Source: a virus. Taken from it: a stretch of DNA of 63,081 nt. Under the pieces are notes generated by a model. The model worked only from the letters and a program-made list of their open reading frames with translations, did no database searches and was not told where the DNA came from. The position numbers and the translations under genes were made by a program. Of this stretch, positions 32,380-40,304 are shown piece by piece. Position 1 is the stretch's first letter; each line of letters starts with the position of its first letter. The stretch is from the IMG/VR virus record IMGVR_UViG_3300011116_000165, positions 1-63,081 of that record. One strand, given 5' to 3'.

Positions 32380-32582
32380 TAAGTCGTTGATTCTTAACTT
32401 GAAAAAGGGGAAAATCAGGTTAAAGTTAAAAAGTAATAAAGTTATATGTATGTATATGAAGCCTGCCAAAAAATGGGTGTGGTACGAATTGCGCTTGCTG
32501 CCTTCTTCAACCTCTGCGCAAGTCGTCCATATATGCCCAAAAACATTGTAACTTATAACATAGCTTATAAATCAACGACTTA
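32380..32582. repeat. 13-bp perfect inverted repeat around AT-rich core
   Basis: TAAGTCGTTGATT at 32380-32392 and its exact complement AATCAACGACTTA at 32570-32582, 177 bp apart. Confidence 0.85.
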
Positions 32583-32636
32583 CGAGAAACGTAACGTAAC
32601 AAAGCCCTAAAAAGCGTAACATTGGGCTAATGTTAT

Positions 32637-32650
32637 ATAACATTTGTTAG
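32637..32650. repeat. Dispersed palindrome 15 (14 bp, one end base off)
   Basis: ATAACATTTGTTAG in the non-coding region. Confidence 0.85.
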
Positions 32651-32656
32651 TTTAAT

Positions 32657-32759
32657 CCTACCGCCGCACAGAGAACTGGTGCAGCCCAAACATTCGCCGA
32701 TGCCTCTTTTGTAACAAAGCCTAGCCCTACTGCCGCACAGGGAACTGGTGCAGCCCAAA
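32657..32759. repeat. 34-bp direct repeat pair
   Basis: 32657-32690 and 32726-32759 agree at 32 of 34 bases (CCTAC, C or T, GCCGCACAG, A or G, GAACTGGTG...), 69 bp apart. Each copy can fold as GCACAG-(R)GAA-CTGGTGC. Non-coding; origin iteron or RNA motif. Confidence 0.85.
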
Positions 32760-32786
32760 AAATTTGGGCGAAAAAAAACCCAACAA

Positions 32787-32799
32787 ATAACATTGTTAG
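32787..32799. repeat. Dispersed palindrome 16 (13 bp, one end base off)
   Basis: ATAACATTGTTAG, the only 13-bp copy outside a gene, next to the terminator at 32810. Confidence 0.8.
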
Positions 32800-32809
32800 G
32801 TGTAGACGC

Positions 32810-32833
32810 AAAAAAGCCCGCATAAAGCGGGCT
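32810..32833 (-). terminator. Rho-independent terminator
   Basis: Minus-strand AGCCCGC-TTTAT-GCGGGCT followed by TTTTT. Closes the first leftward transcript (33599 to 32853). Confidence 0.9.
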
Positions 32834-32852
32834 CAGGGTAAGAGCGTAGGGA

Positions 32853-33032
32853 TTAGGAAAAACGCAAGCCAGTGCTTGGGTCAATCAAACCGTCAATGCC
32901 TAGCCTAGTAACGGCTTCACCAACTTCACCGATAGATTTAATAAGTTCGGGCAGGGTTATCAATCCCGAGGCATACATTTGGATTTGCGTCATGGTGTGG
33001 TTATGTAGGTGTTGAATTTGATTTTGCGTCAT
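32853..33032 (-). CDS. Small early protein
   Basis: 59 aa (MTQNQIQHLHNHTMTQIQMY...), GGAG 9 nt before the ATG, stop 19 bp before a terminator. Helical second half (ELIKSIGEVGEAVTRLGIDG) and a DPSTGLRFS end. Flanked by its own palindrome (17) and terminator, which supports a real gene. Unknown function. Confidence 0.65.
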   Translation of the reverse strand: MTQNQIQHLHNHTMTQIQMYASGLITLPELIKSIGEVGEAVTRLGIDGLIDPSTGLRFS

Positions 33033-33056
33033 GGTCTTTTCTCCGAGGGTTGAAAT

Positions 33057-33070
33057 CTAACAATTGTTAG
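33057..33070. repeat. Dispersed palindrome 17 (14 bp, fully symmetric)
   Basis: CTAACAATTGTTAG, 25 bp upstream of the 59-aa gene. Confidence 0.9.
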
Positions 33071-33101
33071 GGATGGGGGAGGGTTTCCCCTCCCCTCCCG
33101 A

Positions 33102-33599
33102 TTAGCCTAGCGTGCTCACGTCTCCGCCCATGCCCTCGTAAACGTCCATCAAGTTAGCTTTGAACATCGAAGCGTTACAGTCTTGGCCCTCTTCCTCTGA
33201 TTTCAGAATACGGTTTATCATGGTTTTCAGTTCCGCCATTGTCTTACTGTCTACGTCCGTCCCGCCGGTAACGCGACCCTTCGGTACGTATCCAGAGGCC
33301 TCTTTCACACGTTGCCAATAAACGTCAATGGTAGGCTTACCGAAACCGGCCTCAGTCATGGCGTCCACAAAAGCGGCGCGCTCTGCCTTGATGCCCTTTT
33401 TGTCTTTGCCCACTAGCTCATACCATGCGGTAACGTTAGTACCGCTAGTGTCGCTGACGTTGTACGTCATGCAAAGGGCATCAGCATACCCTTGGATTAC
33501 CGCGCCCGTACCCTTAGCGGCGGTTACTAACTTGCGCCGCGCCGCAGCGACAATGCCGGTGTCAATAGCGGGGGCGGTGGTGGTGATTACGTTCGTCAT
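33102..33599 (-). CDS. First leftward gene, early protein of unknown function
   Basis: 165 aa. Ala/Lys/Thr-rich; DKKGIKAERAAFVDAMTEAG and TIDVYWQRVKEASGYVP are distinct helical segments, and an EEEGQD acidic turn follows. About 60 nt leader from the promoter at 33.67 kb. As the first gene from the divergence point it is probably made earliest and strongly. No family recognised. Confidence 0.7.
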   Translation of the reverse strand: MTNVITTTAPAIDTGIVAAARRKLVTAAKGTGAVIQGYADALCMTYNVSDTSGTNVTAWYELVGKDKKGIKAERAAFVDAMTEAGFGKPTIDVYWQRVKEASGYVPKGRVTGGTDVDSKTMAELKTMINRILKSEEEGQDCNASMFKANLMDVYEGMGGDVSTLG

Positions 33600-33669
33600 A
33601 CTCTAACCTCTTCTAATAAACCCTAGTGCTCCTAGGAGAGATACCGCATTGTGTGTCGGTATGCTATAT

Positions 33670-33697
33670 ATTATACATATCGTGGTACATAATGCAA
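33670..33697 (-). promoter_or_regulatory. Leftward early promoter
   Basis: Minus strand TTGCAT (33697-33692), 16 bp, TATAAT (33675-33670). Starts the leftward block. Confidence 0.65.
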
Positions 33698-33732
33698 GCC
33701 CATAAATAAAATAATTAAATGGGGTCTATGGG

Positions 33733-33746
33733 CTAACAATTGTTAG
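33733..33746. repeat. Dispersed palindrome 18 (14 bp, fully symmetric)
   Basis: CTAACAATTGTTAG, 36 bp upstream of the -35 box of the leftward promoter, outside the predicted transcript, which favours a DNA-level role. Confidence 0.9.
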
Positions 33747-33983
33747 ATTTCGCCGACACCGATACCCCACCCACCCAAATTAGAGCAAGGGACTCCTGCC
33801 GCCAACTACACACTGTTCCGCTCACCCGATTAGCAAAATTAAACTTTCCCCGCCAAACGGCGGCTCAATAAACTTCCCCTAACTTACCCCCCTCCCCCTT
33901 ATCTTTTCTGTACCACAGTGATATCAAGTCCTTCCCAGAAACACCCCCCGGGTCTAAAAATCTAGGCCAGTCCAAAAAAATTT

Positions 33984-34012
33984 TTGCAAAAATTTAGAAA
34001 CGGTGTTACATT
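33984..34012 (+). promoter_or_regulatory. Candidate rightward late promoter
   Basis: TTGCAA (33984-33989), 17 bp, TACATT (34007-34012), ahead of terS. Weaker match than the early promoters, as expected if an activator is needed. Confidence 0.45.
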
Positions 34013-34046
34013 CGGCCCACTCCCCCAATTCAATTTGGTGCCGAAA

Positions 34047-34065
34047 GGAACGCGAGCTTTGCTCG
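34047..34065 (+). promoter_or_regulatory. Hairpin between Shine-Dalgarno and terS start
   Basis: AAAGGA is about 24 nt from the ATG, too far in a straight line. A CGAGC-TTT-GCTCG hairpin between them shortens the gap to about 11 nt, so initiation may depend on this fold. Confidence 0.5.
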
Positions 34066-34073
34066 AGTAACTA

Positions 34074-34673
34074 ATGATCGAACTACAGCCAACGGCAGAA
34101 CACAAACTGCCCTTTGATTTGTCAGATGAACAGCCCCTTACCCACAAGGACGGCTTAGCTATTGCTGTCAATACGGTAAATCTGATCGAGCAACTTGGCG
34201 GCAGTATTGACTACAGCAACGAAGACCTGCACAAAGCTGCGGAGTTAATCAATGGCGTTGATAAGCCAGAGAAGCCAAAACAAATAACCGTGTCTTCCAA
34301 AGCTAAGGCTACGGCAGTATTGGTACGAGAGTTTGACTTCCAAGCTTTTGTCGATGCCCAGCAAGCCCGCAACTACATCACATCCAAGCTCGTGCAGATA
34401 TCAGACTGCGGAGACACGAAACTAGAACTCAAGGCGTTAGAGTTACTAGGAAAACACAGCGACGTTGGGCTTTTTACCGAGCGCAGCGAGATTACTGTGC
34501 ACCACACAACGTCCCAATCGCTGGAGAATTCCATCAAAGACAGGATCAAACGCCTGATGAATGCCGAGGTGGTGGACATAACCCCGCTAGATGATCTGGA
34601 TGCGCAGCTAGGCCCAGCAGAAGAAACACGTACGGTAGACGTACCGGAAAACGTAGAAACTTCCGATGAGTGA
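34074..34673 (+). CDS. terS: Terminase small subunit
   Basis: 199 aa, directly before and overlapping terL by 8 bp. Residues about 115-165 (QARNYITSKLVQISDCG, ALELLGKHSDVGLFTER) match the C-terminal region common to terminase small subunits. Acidic, disordered end. It recognises the phage DNA for packaging and activates the large subunit. Confidence 0.8.
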   Translation: MIELQPTAEHKLPFDLSDEQPLTHKDGLAIAVNTVNLIEQLGGSIDYSNEDLHKAAELINGVDKPEKPKQITVSSKAKATAVLVREFDFQAFVDAQQARNYITSKLVQISDCGDTKLELKALELLGKHSDVGLFTERSEITVHHTTSQSLENSIKDRIKRLMNAEVVDITPLDDLDAQLGPAEETRTVDVPENVETSDE

Positions 34674-36189
34674 TATCAGTTTGAAGGACATTGAAGCAGT
34701 GCTCAACTCGGGCAAGCTGTCCGATACTGATCTGCGGGTGCTGGAGGCCCAGCTAATTAAGTTAGAAAGGCTCAAAGATCGTGAACTCTGCCAAACAAAA
34801 TTCATCAAATTCACCGAAAAAGTCTGGCCTACCTTCATTTCCGGTGCGCACCATAAGAGGATGGCAGATGCGTTTGAGCGTGTGGCAAATGGGACTTGCA
34901 AGCGCCTCATTATTAATATGCCTCCCCGTCATACTAAGTCTGAATTTGCTTCTTATCTGCTCCCAGCTTGGTTCTTGGGGCGTTTTCCTCATAAGAAGGT
35001 TATTCAAGCGTCTAATACAGGCGAATTAGCAGTAGGTTTCGGTCGAAAGGTGCGAAATTTGGTCGATTCCGAGGTATATCACGAGATTTTCCCCGGTTTG
35101 GCGCTCCAAGCAGACTCAAAAGCAGCCGGAAGATGGAACACCAGCAAGGGCGGTGACTACTTTGCTATCGGTGTGGGTGGTACGGTGACCGGTAAGGGTG
35201 CTGACGTACTCATTATTGATGATCCACACTCGGAGCAAGAGGCTGCGATGGCTTCAAGCAACCCAGAAATCTACGATAAGGTGTACGAGTGGTATACATC
35301 TGGGCCGCGCCAGCGTCTCCAGCCCGGTGGGGCTATTATTATTGTTATGACTCGCTGGGCTCAGCGGGATTTGACCGGTCAGGTGATTAAAGCATCGGCT
35401 GCTCGCAGTAGCGAGGAGTGGGAGGTCATTGAGTTTCCGGCTATTTTGCCCAGTGGCAACCCATTGTGGCCCCAGTTTTGGAGCAAAGAAGAATTAGAAG
35501 CCTTGCGCACGGAGTTGCCCAATTCAAAATGGCAGGCCCAGTACCAGCAGAACCCCGTGGGCAACGAGTCAGCCATCGTCAAGCGAGACTGGTGGAAGTG
35601 GTGGGAGAAAGAAACTCCGCCAAAGTGTGACTACATTCTCCAGACGTGGGACACGGCGTTTGAGAAAAACAACCGGGCCGACTACTCGGCTGGGACGACG
35701 TGGGGCATATTCAACCACGAGGAAGACAACAACCTGCCCAATATTATCTTGCTCAATACGTACCGCAAGCGGGTGGAGTGGACTGACCTGAAGAGGGACG
35801 TGCTCCAAGAGTACAACGACTTTGAGCCGGACGGTGTGTTAATTGAGAAAAAAGCCACGGGTGCGCCATTAATTATGGAGCTTAGGGCGATGGGTATACC
35901 AGCGCAGGGGTACACGCCCAGCAAGGGCCAAGACAAAATTGCCCGCTTAAATGCGGTATCGGACATAATCGCCAGTGGAAAAGTGTGGGTTCCGCAGACA
36001 CGTTGGGCGGAAGAATTAGTAGATGAAATTGCTGCATTTCCATCAGGCGAGCATGACGACTTGGTGGACGCAACGACATTAGCACTCATGCGGTTTAGGC
36101 AGGGTGGGTTCCTTCGCTTACCGAGCGATGAGCCTGAAGAGATCAAATGGTTTAAAGGCCACAGGGCTGGCCGCTTTTACACAGTTTAA
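34666..36189 (+). CDS. terL: Terminase large subunit
   Basis: 507 aa. ATPase motifs: MPPRHTKSE (85-93, Walker A-like) and VLIIDDPHSE (D185, D186; Walker B). Nuclease residues: D329 in QTWDTAFE and D464-D465 in EHDDLVDATT. Complete two-domain packaging motor. Follows terS and precedes the portal gene, the usual order. Confidence 0.95.
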   Translation: MSDISLKDIEAVLNSGKLSDTDLRVLEAQLIKLERLKDRELCQTKFIKFTEKVWPTFISGAHHKRMADAFERVANGTCKRLIINMPPRHTKSEFASYLLPAWFLGRFPHKKVIQASNTGELAVGFGRKVRNLVDSEVYHEIFPGLALQADSKAAGRWNTSKGGDYFAIGVGGTVTGKGADVLIIDDPHSEQEAAMASSNPEIYDKVYEWYTSGPRQRLQPGGAIIIVMTRWAQRDLTGQVIKASAARSSEEWEVIEFPAILPSGNPLWPQFWSKEELEALRTELPNSKWQAQYQQNPVGNESAIVKRDWWKWWEKETPPKCDYILQTWDTAFEKNNRADYSAGTTWGIFNHEEDNNLPNIILLNTYRKRVEWTDLKRDVLQEYNDFEPDGVLIEKKATGAPLIMELRAMGIPAQGYTPSKGQDKIARLNAVSDIIASGKVWVPQTRWAEELVDEIAAFPSGEHDDLVDATTLALMRFRQGGFLRLPSDEPEEIKWFKGHRAGRFYTV

Positions 36190-36200
36190 GGAAACATATT

Positions 36201-38708
36201 ATGGCTACAAGTTCGATGGACAAAGCTCTGTACACCTCCCCTATGGGTCTGGGTGCACTTGCAGATATGGAAGACGAGGCCAATCCAGCGTTGGAGATTG
36301 AGGTTGAAGACCCAGAGTCCATGACCATTGGCATGGGTGACATTGAGATTGAGCTAACCCCTGACGAAGAAAGCGACAAAGACTTTGATGCCAATCTTGC
36401 CGACTACGTAAGTGACGCGGAGCTTGCCACGCTGGGGACAGATTTAATTGAGGACTTTGACAAGGACATCAATGACCGCAAGGATTGGATAAAAACATAC
36501 GTTGATGGCATAAAGCTGTTGGGGCTGAAGTACGAGGAGCGCACGGAGCCGTGGAGCGGTGCCTGTGGTGTGTTCCATCCGATGCTCACGGAGTCCGTGG
36601 TCAGATTCCAGAGCGAGGGAATAATGGAGACGTTCCCGGCGGCGGGGCCAGTCAAGACGCAGATCATAGGTAAAGATACGCCTGAGAAAGAAGATGCTGC
36701 GCAGCGTGTCAGCGAGGACATGAACTATCAGTTGACCGACGTGATGCAGGAGTACCGGCCAGAGCATGAGAAGCTGTTGTGGTCGCTGCCGCTGGCAGGC
36801 TCTGCGTTCAAGAAGGTGTACTACGACCCGAGCATTGCGCGTCAGACGGCGATGTTTATTCCGGCTGAAGATATCGTGGTGCCGTATGGGGCGTCCAGTA
36901 TCGAGCGCTCGCCACGTGTGACCCACGTGATGCGTAAAACTGAGAACGAGGTCATCAAGCTACAAGAAGCTGGGTTCTACAGCGACGTGGACTTGGGCGA
37001 GCCGTCGTATGAGTTGGACGATATTGAGAAGCAAAAAGCTGAAGAGACTGGCATGAATGCCACGCAGGACGATCGGTTCCGCATACTTGAGATGCACGTT
37101 GACTTGGACTTGCCGGGCTACGAGCACAAAGACAAGAAGGGCGAGCCTACGGGCATAGCACTGCCATATGTTGTGACTATCGAGAAGGGGTCAAATAAGA
37201 TTTTGGCTATCCGCCGTAATTGGTACGAGGGCGATGAGTTGCACACCAAGCGCCAGCACTTTGTGCACTACCAGTACATTCCGGGCTTTGGGTTCTATGG
37301 CTATGGCCTGATCCACTTAATTGGTGGCTACGCCAAGAGCGCGACTATGCTGATCCGTCAGTTGGTGGACGCTGGTACGCTGAGTAATTTGCCCGGTGGT
37401 CTGAAGTCCCGTGGCCTGCGTATCAAGGGTGATGACACTCCGATCCAGCCCGGTGAGTTCCGGGACGTGGACGTGCCCAGTGGCTCCATCCGTGACAATA
37501 TCTTACCGCTACCTTACAAGGAGCCAAGCCAAGTTCTGTTTGCTCTGTTCCAGAACATCGTGCAGGAGGGCCGTCAGTTTGCCTCAGCCGGTGACATGAG
37601 TGTCAGCGACATGTCCAGCCAAGCTCCGGTGGGTACAACTTTGGCTCTGCTTGAGCGCCAGTTGAAGGTGATGGGCGCAGTCCAAGCGCGTCTGCACTAC
37701 TCCATGAAGCAGGAGTTCCAGCTTCTCAAAGTAATCATCGCCGACTACACACCAGAAGAGTATGACTACGAGCCGGAGGAAGGGTCGCGCAAGGCCAAGA
37801 AGTCTGACTACGACATGGTGACCGTCATCCCGGTGAGTGATCCGAACGCATCGACAATGGCGCAGAAGGTTGTGCAGTATCAGGCTGTGCTCCAGTTGGC
37901 TCAGTCCGCGCCCCAGTTGTACAACATGCCCCTGCTGCATCGCCAGATGATTGAGGTGCTGGGCATAAAGAATGCGTCCAAGTTGGTGCCTGTGGAGGAC
38001 GACGAGACCCCGACCGACCCAGTGCAGGAGAACCAGAACGTGCTGACGACCAAGCCGGTCAAGGCGTTCATTGAGCAGGATCATCAGGCGCATATTGCGG
38101 TGCACACTTCGATGCTCCAGAACCCCAAGATCATGAGCATGATCCAGCAGACTCCGCAGGGGCAGGCACTTATTGCCGCTATGCAGGCTCATATTAATGA
38201 GCACTTGGCGTTCGCGTACCGCAAAGAAGTTGAGGGTACCGTGGGCCTGCTCCTACCAACGGAAGAGCAGGAAAAGAACATGAGCCCGGAGGTCGCTGCA
38301 CAAGTTGCACAATTGGCTGCACAAGCATCCATGCGTATGGCCCAGCAGGCGCAGGCACAAGCTGCACAACAACAGGCACAGCAGCAAGCGCAAGACCCGA
38401 TCATCCAGATGCAGCAGCAAGAGTTGCAGTTAAAGATGCAGGAGTTCCAACTTAAAGCTCAAAAGCAGAAGATCGAAGCAGCGGCCAAAGCCGACCAGCT
38501 ACGGATAGAAGAGTCCCGTATCGCTGCCCAGAAAGAAATCGCTGCCATGCAGGTGGGTGCCACCGCTGCCGCTGCACGAGACAAACTTCAGAAGCAACAG
38601 CTTATGGAGGGTGCCAAACTTGGCGTTGATATCGCCAAAAACCGCGCTCAGATGGCCGTGCAAGCGGCACAAAGAGCATCCCAAAGTAAGCCGACTAGAA
38701 AGGAATGA
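36201..38708 (+). CDS. Portal protein
   Basis: 835 aa, long for a portal, as in P22/SU10-like podoviruses. The early ERTEPWSGACGVFHPML and DMNYQLTDVMQEYRPEHEKLL segments are typical of this portal family. The last 150 residues are Gln/Ala/Lys-rich helix (QQAQQQAQDP), the expected barrel that reaches into the capsid. Overlaps the next gene by 4 bp. Confidence 0.9.
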   Translation: MATSSMDKALYTSPMGLGALADMEDEANPALEIEVEDPESMTIGMGDIEIELTPDEESDKDFDANLADYVSDAELATLGTDLIEDFDKDINDRKDWIKTYVDGIKLLGLKYEERTEPWSGACGVFHPMLTESVVRFQSEGIMETFPAAGPVKTQIIGKDTPEKEDAAQRVSEDMNYQLTDVMQEYRPEHEKLLWSLPLAGSAFKKVYYDPSIARQTAMFIPAEDIVVPYGASSIERSPRVTHVMRKTENEVIKLQEAGFYSDVDLGEPSYELDDIEKQKAEETGMNATQDDRFRILEMHVDLDLPGYEHKDKKGEPTGIALPYVVTIEKGSNKILAIRRNWYEGDELHTKRQHFVHYQYIPGFGFYGYGLIHLIGGYAKSATMLIRQLVDAGTLSNLPGGLKSRGLRIKGDDTPIQPGEFRDVDVPSGSIRDNILPLPYKEPSQVLFALFQNIVQEGRQFASAGDMSVSDMSSQAPVGTTLALLERQLKVMGAVQARLHYSMKQEFQLLKVIIADYTPEEYDYEPEEGSRKAKKSDYDMVTVIPVSDPNASTMAQKVVQYQAVLQLAQSAPQLYNMPLLHRQMIEVLGIKNASKLVPVEDDETPTDPVQENQNVLTTKPVKAFIEQDHQAHIAVHTSMLQNPKIMSMIQQTPQGQALIAAMQAHINEHLAFAYRKEVEGTVGLLLPTEEQEKNMSPEVAAQVAQLAAQASMRMAQQAQAQAAQQQAQQQAQDPIIQMQQQELQLKMQEFQLKAQKQKIEAAAKADQLRIEESRIAAQKEIAAMQVGATAAAARDKLQKQQLMEGAKLGVDIAKNRAQMAVQAAQRASQSKPTRKE

Positions 38709-38908
38709 TATTGAACGATTACAAAGTATTGGCCTATATAGCCAAGGAAATGGGCAGGCTCCGTTCGGAGCAAGAAGCCTTTGTAACCAGTGGTAGAGCG
38801 GGGGACTTCTCCGACTACCGCCACATCTGCGGGGTAATCCGAGGTCTAAACCTTGCAGAAGACATCATTAATGAACTCGTGCAAAAAATGGAGAAGTCTG
38901 ATGACTGA
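38705..38908 (+). CDS. Small helical protein after portal
   Basis: 67 aa, GAAAGGA just before the ATG, ATGA overlap with the portal stop. RLRSEQEAFVTSGRAGDFSDY and NLAEDIINELVQKM are helical; such small proteins between portal and scaffold genes are common in related phages. Role unknown. Confidence 0.7.
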   Translation: MILNDYKVLAYIAKEMGRLRSEQEAFVTSGRAGDFSDYRHICGVIRGLNLAEDIINELVQKMEKSDD

Positions 38909-39311
38909 ATTTGATACCGCTGCTGTAGACCTATCTGGCATTTTGAATAAACCTGCCGAAGAAAAAGCCAAGCAGTTGCCTGAACCTAAGACGTTCCACA
39001 TGCTCGCTGTAGTGCCCGAAGCTATGGAAGAGTATGCCGAGAGCGAACTGGGGATTCTTAAATCCGCGCAGTCTATGCACTACGAAGAAGTGCTGACTCC
39101 CGTGCTGTTTGTGGTCAAACTTGGCCCAGATTGTTACAAAGACGCAACACGGTTCCCCAGTGGGCCGTCGTGCAAGGAAGGTGATTTCATCATCGTCCGA
39201 CCCAATTCAGGCACCCGTCTGAAGATTCATGGCCGTGAATTCCGCATCATTAATGATGATTCGGTTGAAGCTGTTGTGGAAGACCCGCGTGGCATCACCC
39301 GCGCTGCTTAA
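38901..39311 (+). CDS. GroES-like co-chaperonin
   Basis: 136 aa from the ATG that overlaps the previous stop. The C-terminal two thirds match Cpn10: VLFVVKLGPDCY, then RFPSGPSCKEGDFIIVRP, SGTRLKIHGREFRIIND and DSVEAVVEDPRG. The segment around residues 55-70 (ESELGILKSAQSMHYEEV) would be the mobile loop that docks to host GroEL. Placed just before scaffold and capsid genes, as for T4 gp31-type helpers, so capsid folding is the likely client. Confidence 0.8.
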   Translation: MTEFDTAAVDLSGILNKPAEEKAKQLPEPKTFHMLAVVPEAMEEYAESELGILKSAQSMHYEEVLTPVLFVVKLGPDCYKDATRFPSGPSCKEGDFIIVRPNSGTRLKIHGREFRIINDDSVEAVVEDPRGITRAA

Positions 39312-39321
39312 GGAGTAAATC

Positions 39322-40302
39322 ATGGCAGATGGATATAAGTTCCCTCACGAGCTTGAGGAAGAAAATAAGGGTAAACCCGAAGATGACGAAGGGTTTGAGA
39401 TAGAAATTGAGGACGATACCCCGGCTCCTGACCGAGGTCGTAAGGCTGATCCCAAGCCTCCAGAAGACCCAACGGATGACGAATTATCGTCCTACGATGA
39501 GAAAGTACAGGCACGGATTAAGAAATTTACCCGTGGTTACCACGACGAACGTAGGGCTAAGGAAGAGGCTTTGCGGGAGCGGGAAGCGGCTGAAAACCTA
39601 ACAAAACAGCTTTGGCAGCAGAATCGCGCCCTCCAGCAACAGGTCGAATTAGGGTCTCGCGCCTATATTGAGCAGTCAAAAACCTCTGCCGAGATGGAAT
39701 TTGACAAGGCCAAGAAGGAATATAAAGAGGCTTATGAGTCCGGCGACTCCGACGCGGTGGTGGAAGCACAGGCAAAAATAGCTCGTGCCACACTAAATAT
39801 GGACAAAGTTAGTAATTTTAGGCCTATACAAACGGACGAAAATGAAGTACAAACGCCACAACGTAATACAAATCAGGTTCCTGTTACCCAGCGAGATGCA
39901 AGTTGGCAGCAGGAAAATACATGGTTTGGCACCGACGAAGAGATGACTGCTGCGGCTCTTGGGTTACACCAAAAGCTCGTCAAACAACGTGGTGCTAACT
40001 TTGTAGGCACAAATGAGTATTACAAACAAGTGGACGCTACAATGCGTAAACGATTCTCCGATTACTTTGAAGGTGACGGAAGCTATGAAGATGATGCGAC
40101 TTCTAAACAGGCATCAGAACCGGCAGAGGAAGAAACTCCCCGCCGTGCAACAAAACCGTCTACGGTAGTAGCTCCTGCTGCACGTAGTACACCGCCTAAT
40201 CGTATTCGATTGAAGGCATCCGAAGCAGCGATCGCTCGCCGTCTTGGGGTTCCCTTGGAAGAATATGCTAAACAGGTTGCTCAACTGAAGAGAGGTAATT
40301 GA
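39322..40302 (+). CDS. Scaffolding protein, probable
   Basis: 326 aa, very acidic N-terminus (EEENKGKPEDDEGFEIEIED), then a long Arg/Glu coiled coil (about 70-170), and a basic C-terminus (RIRLKASEAAIARRLGVP). This charge layout and the place between portal and capsid genes fit a capsid scaffold. No protease domain is visible, so it is probably released rather than cut. Confidence 0.75.
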   Translation: MADGYKFPHELEEENKGKPEDDEGFEIEIEDDTPAPDRGRKADPKPPEDPTDDELSSYDEKVQARIKKFTRGYHDERRAKEEALREREAAENLTKQLWQQNRALQQQVELGSRAYIEQSKTSAEMEFDKAKKEYKEAYESGDSDAVVEAQAKIARATLNMDKVSNFRPIQTDENEVQTPQRNTNQVPVTQRDASWQQENTWFGTDEEMTAAALGLHQKLVKQRGANFVGTNEYYKQVDATMRKRFSDYFEGDGSYEDDATSKQASEPAEEETPRRATKPSTVVAPAARSTPPNRIRLKASEAAIARRLGVPLEEYAKQVAQLKRGN

Positions 40303-40304
40303 TT

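Larger units (their letters stand above)
32204..32852. other. Non-coding, repeat-rich, origin-like region
   Basis: 649 bp without a convincing gene. It holds 11 GTAAC/GTTAC pentamers between 32224 and 32715 (about one expected by chance), including GTTACGTAAC at 32318, GTTACGTGTTAC at 32348 and GTAACGTAAC at 32591. A perfect 13-bp inverted repeat (32380-32392 and 32570-32582) flanks an AT-rich core (about 32393-32465). Next come a 34-bp direct repeat pair, two palindromes, a promoter and a terminator. Iterons, an AT-rich core and flanking arms are the usual parts of a replication origin; this reading is inferred. Confidence 0.55.
33600..34073. other. Divergent control region between early and late blocks
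   Basis: 474 bp without a gene. Holds the leftward promoter, a CTCCTAGGAG palindrome (33629-33638) in its leader, palindrome 18, a C-rich tract (33870-33900), a poly-A/T segment (33973-33996), the rightward promoter candidate and a hairpin before terS. Lying next to terS, it may also contain the packaging start site; no such site can be read directly. Confidence 0.7.

Noticed and set aside
32633-32884. 83-codon minus frame with repeated LGCTSSLCG
   Set aside because: Runs through a strong terminator and is made by the 34-bp direct repeat; no ribosome site. Treated as non-coding.
21424-33746. Palindromes as transcription terminators
   Set aside because: 5-6 bp AT-rich arms with tiny loops and no T-run; several lie in genes or upstream of promoters.
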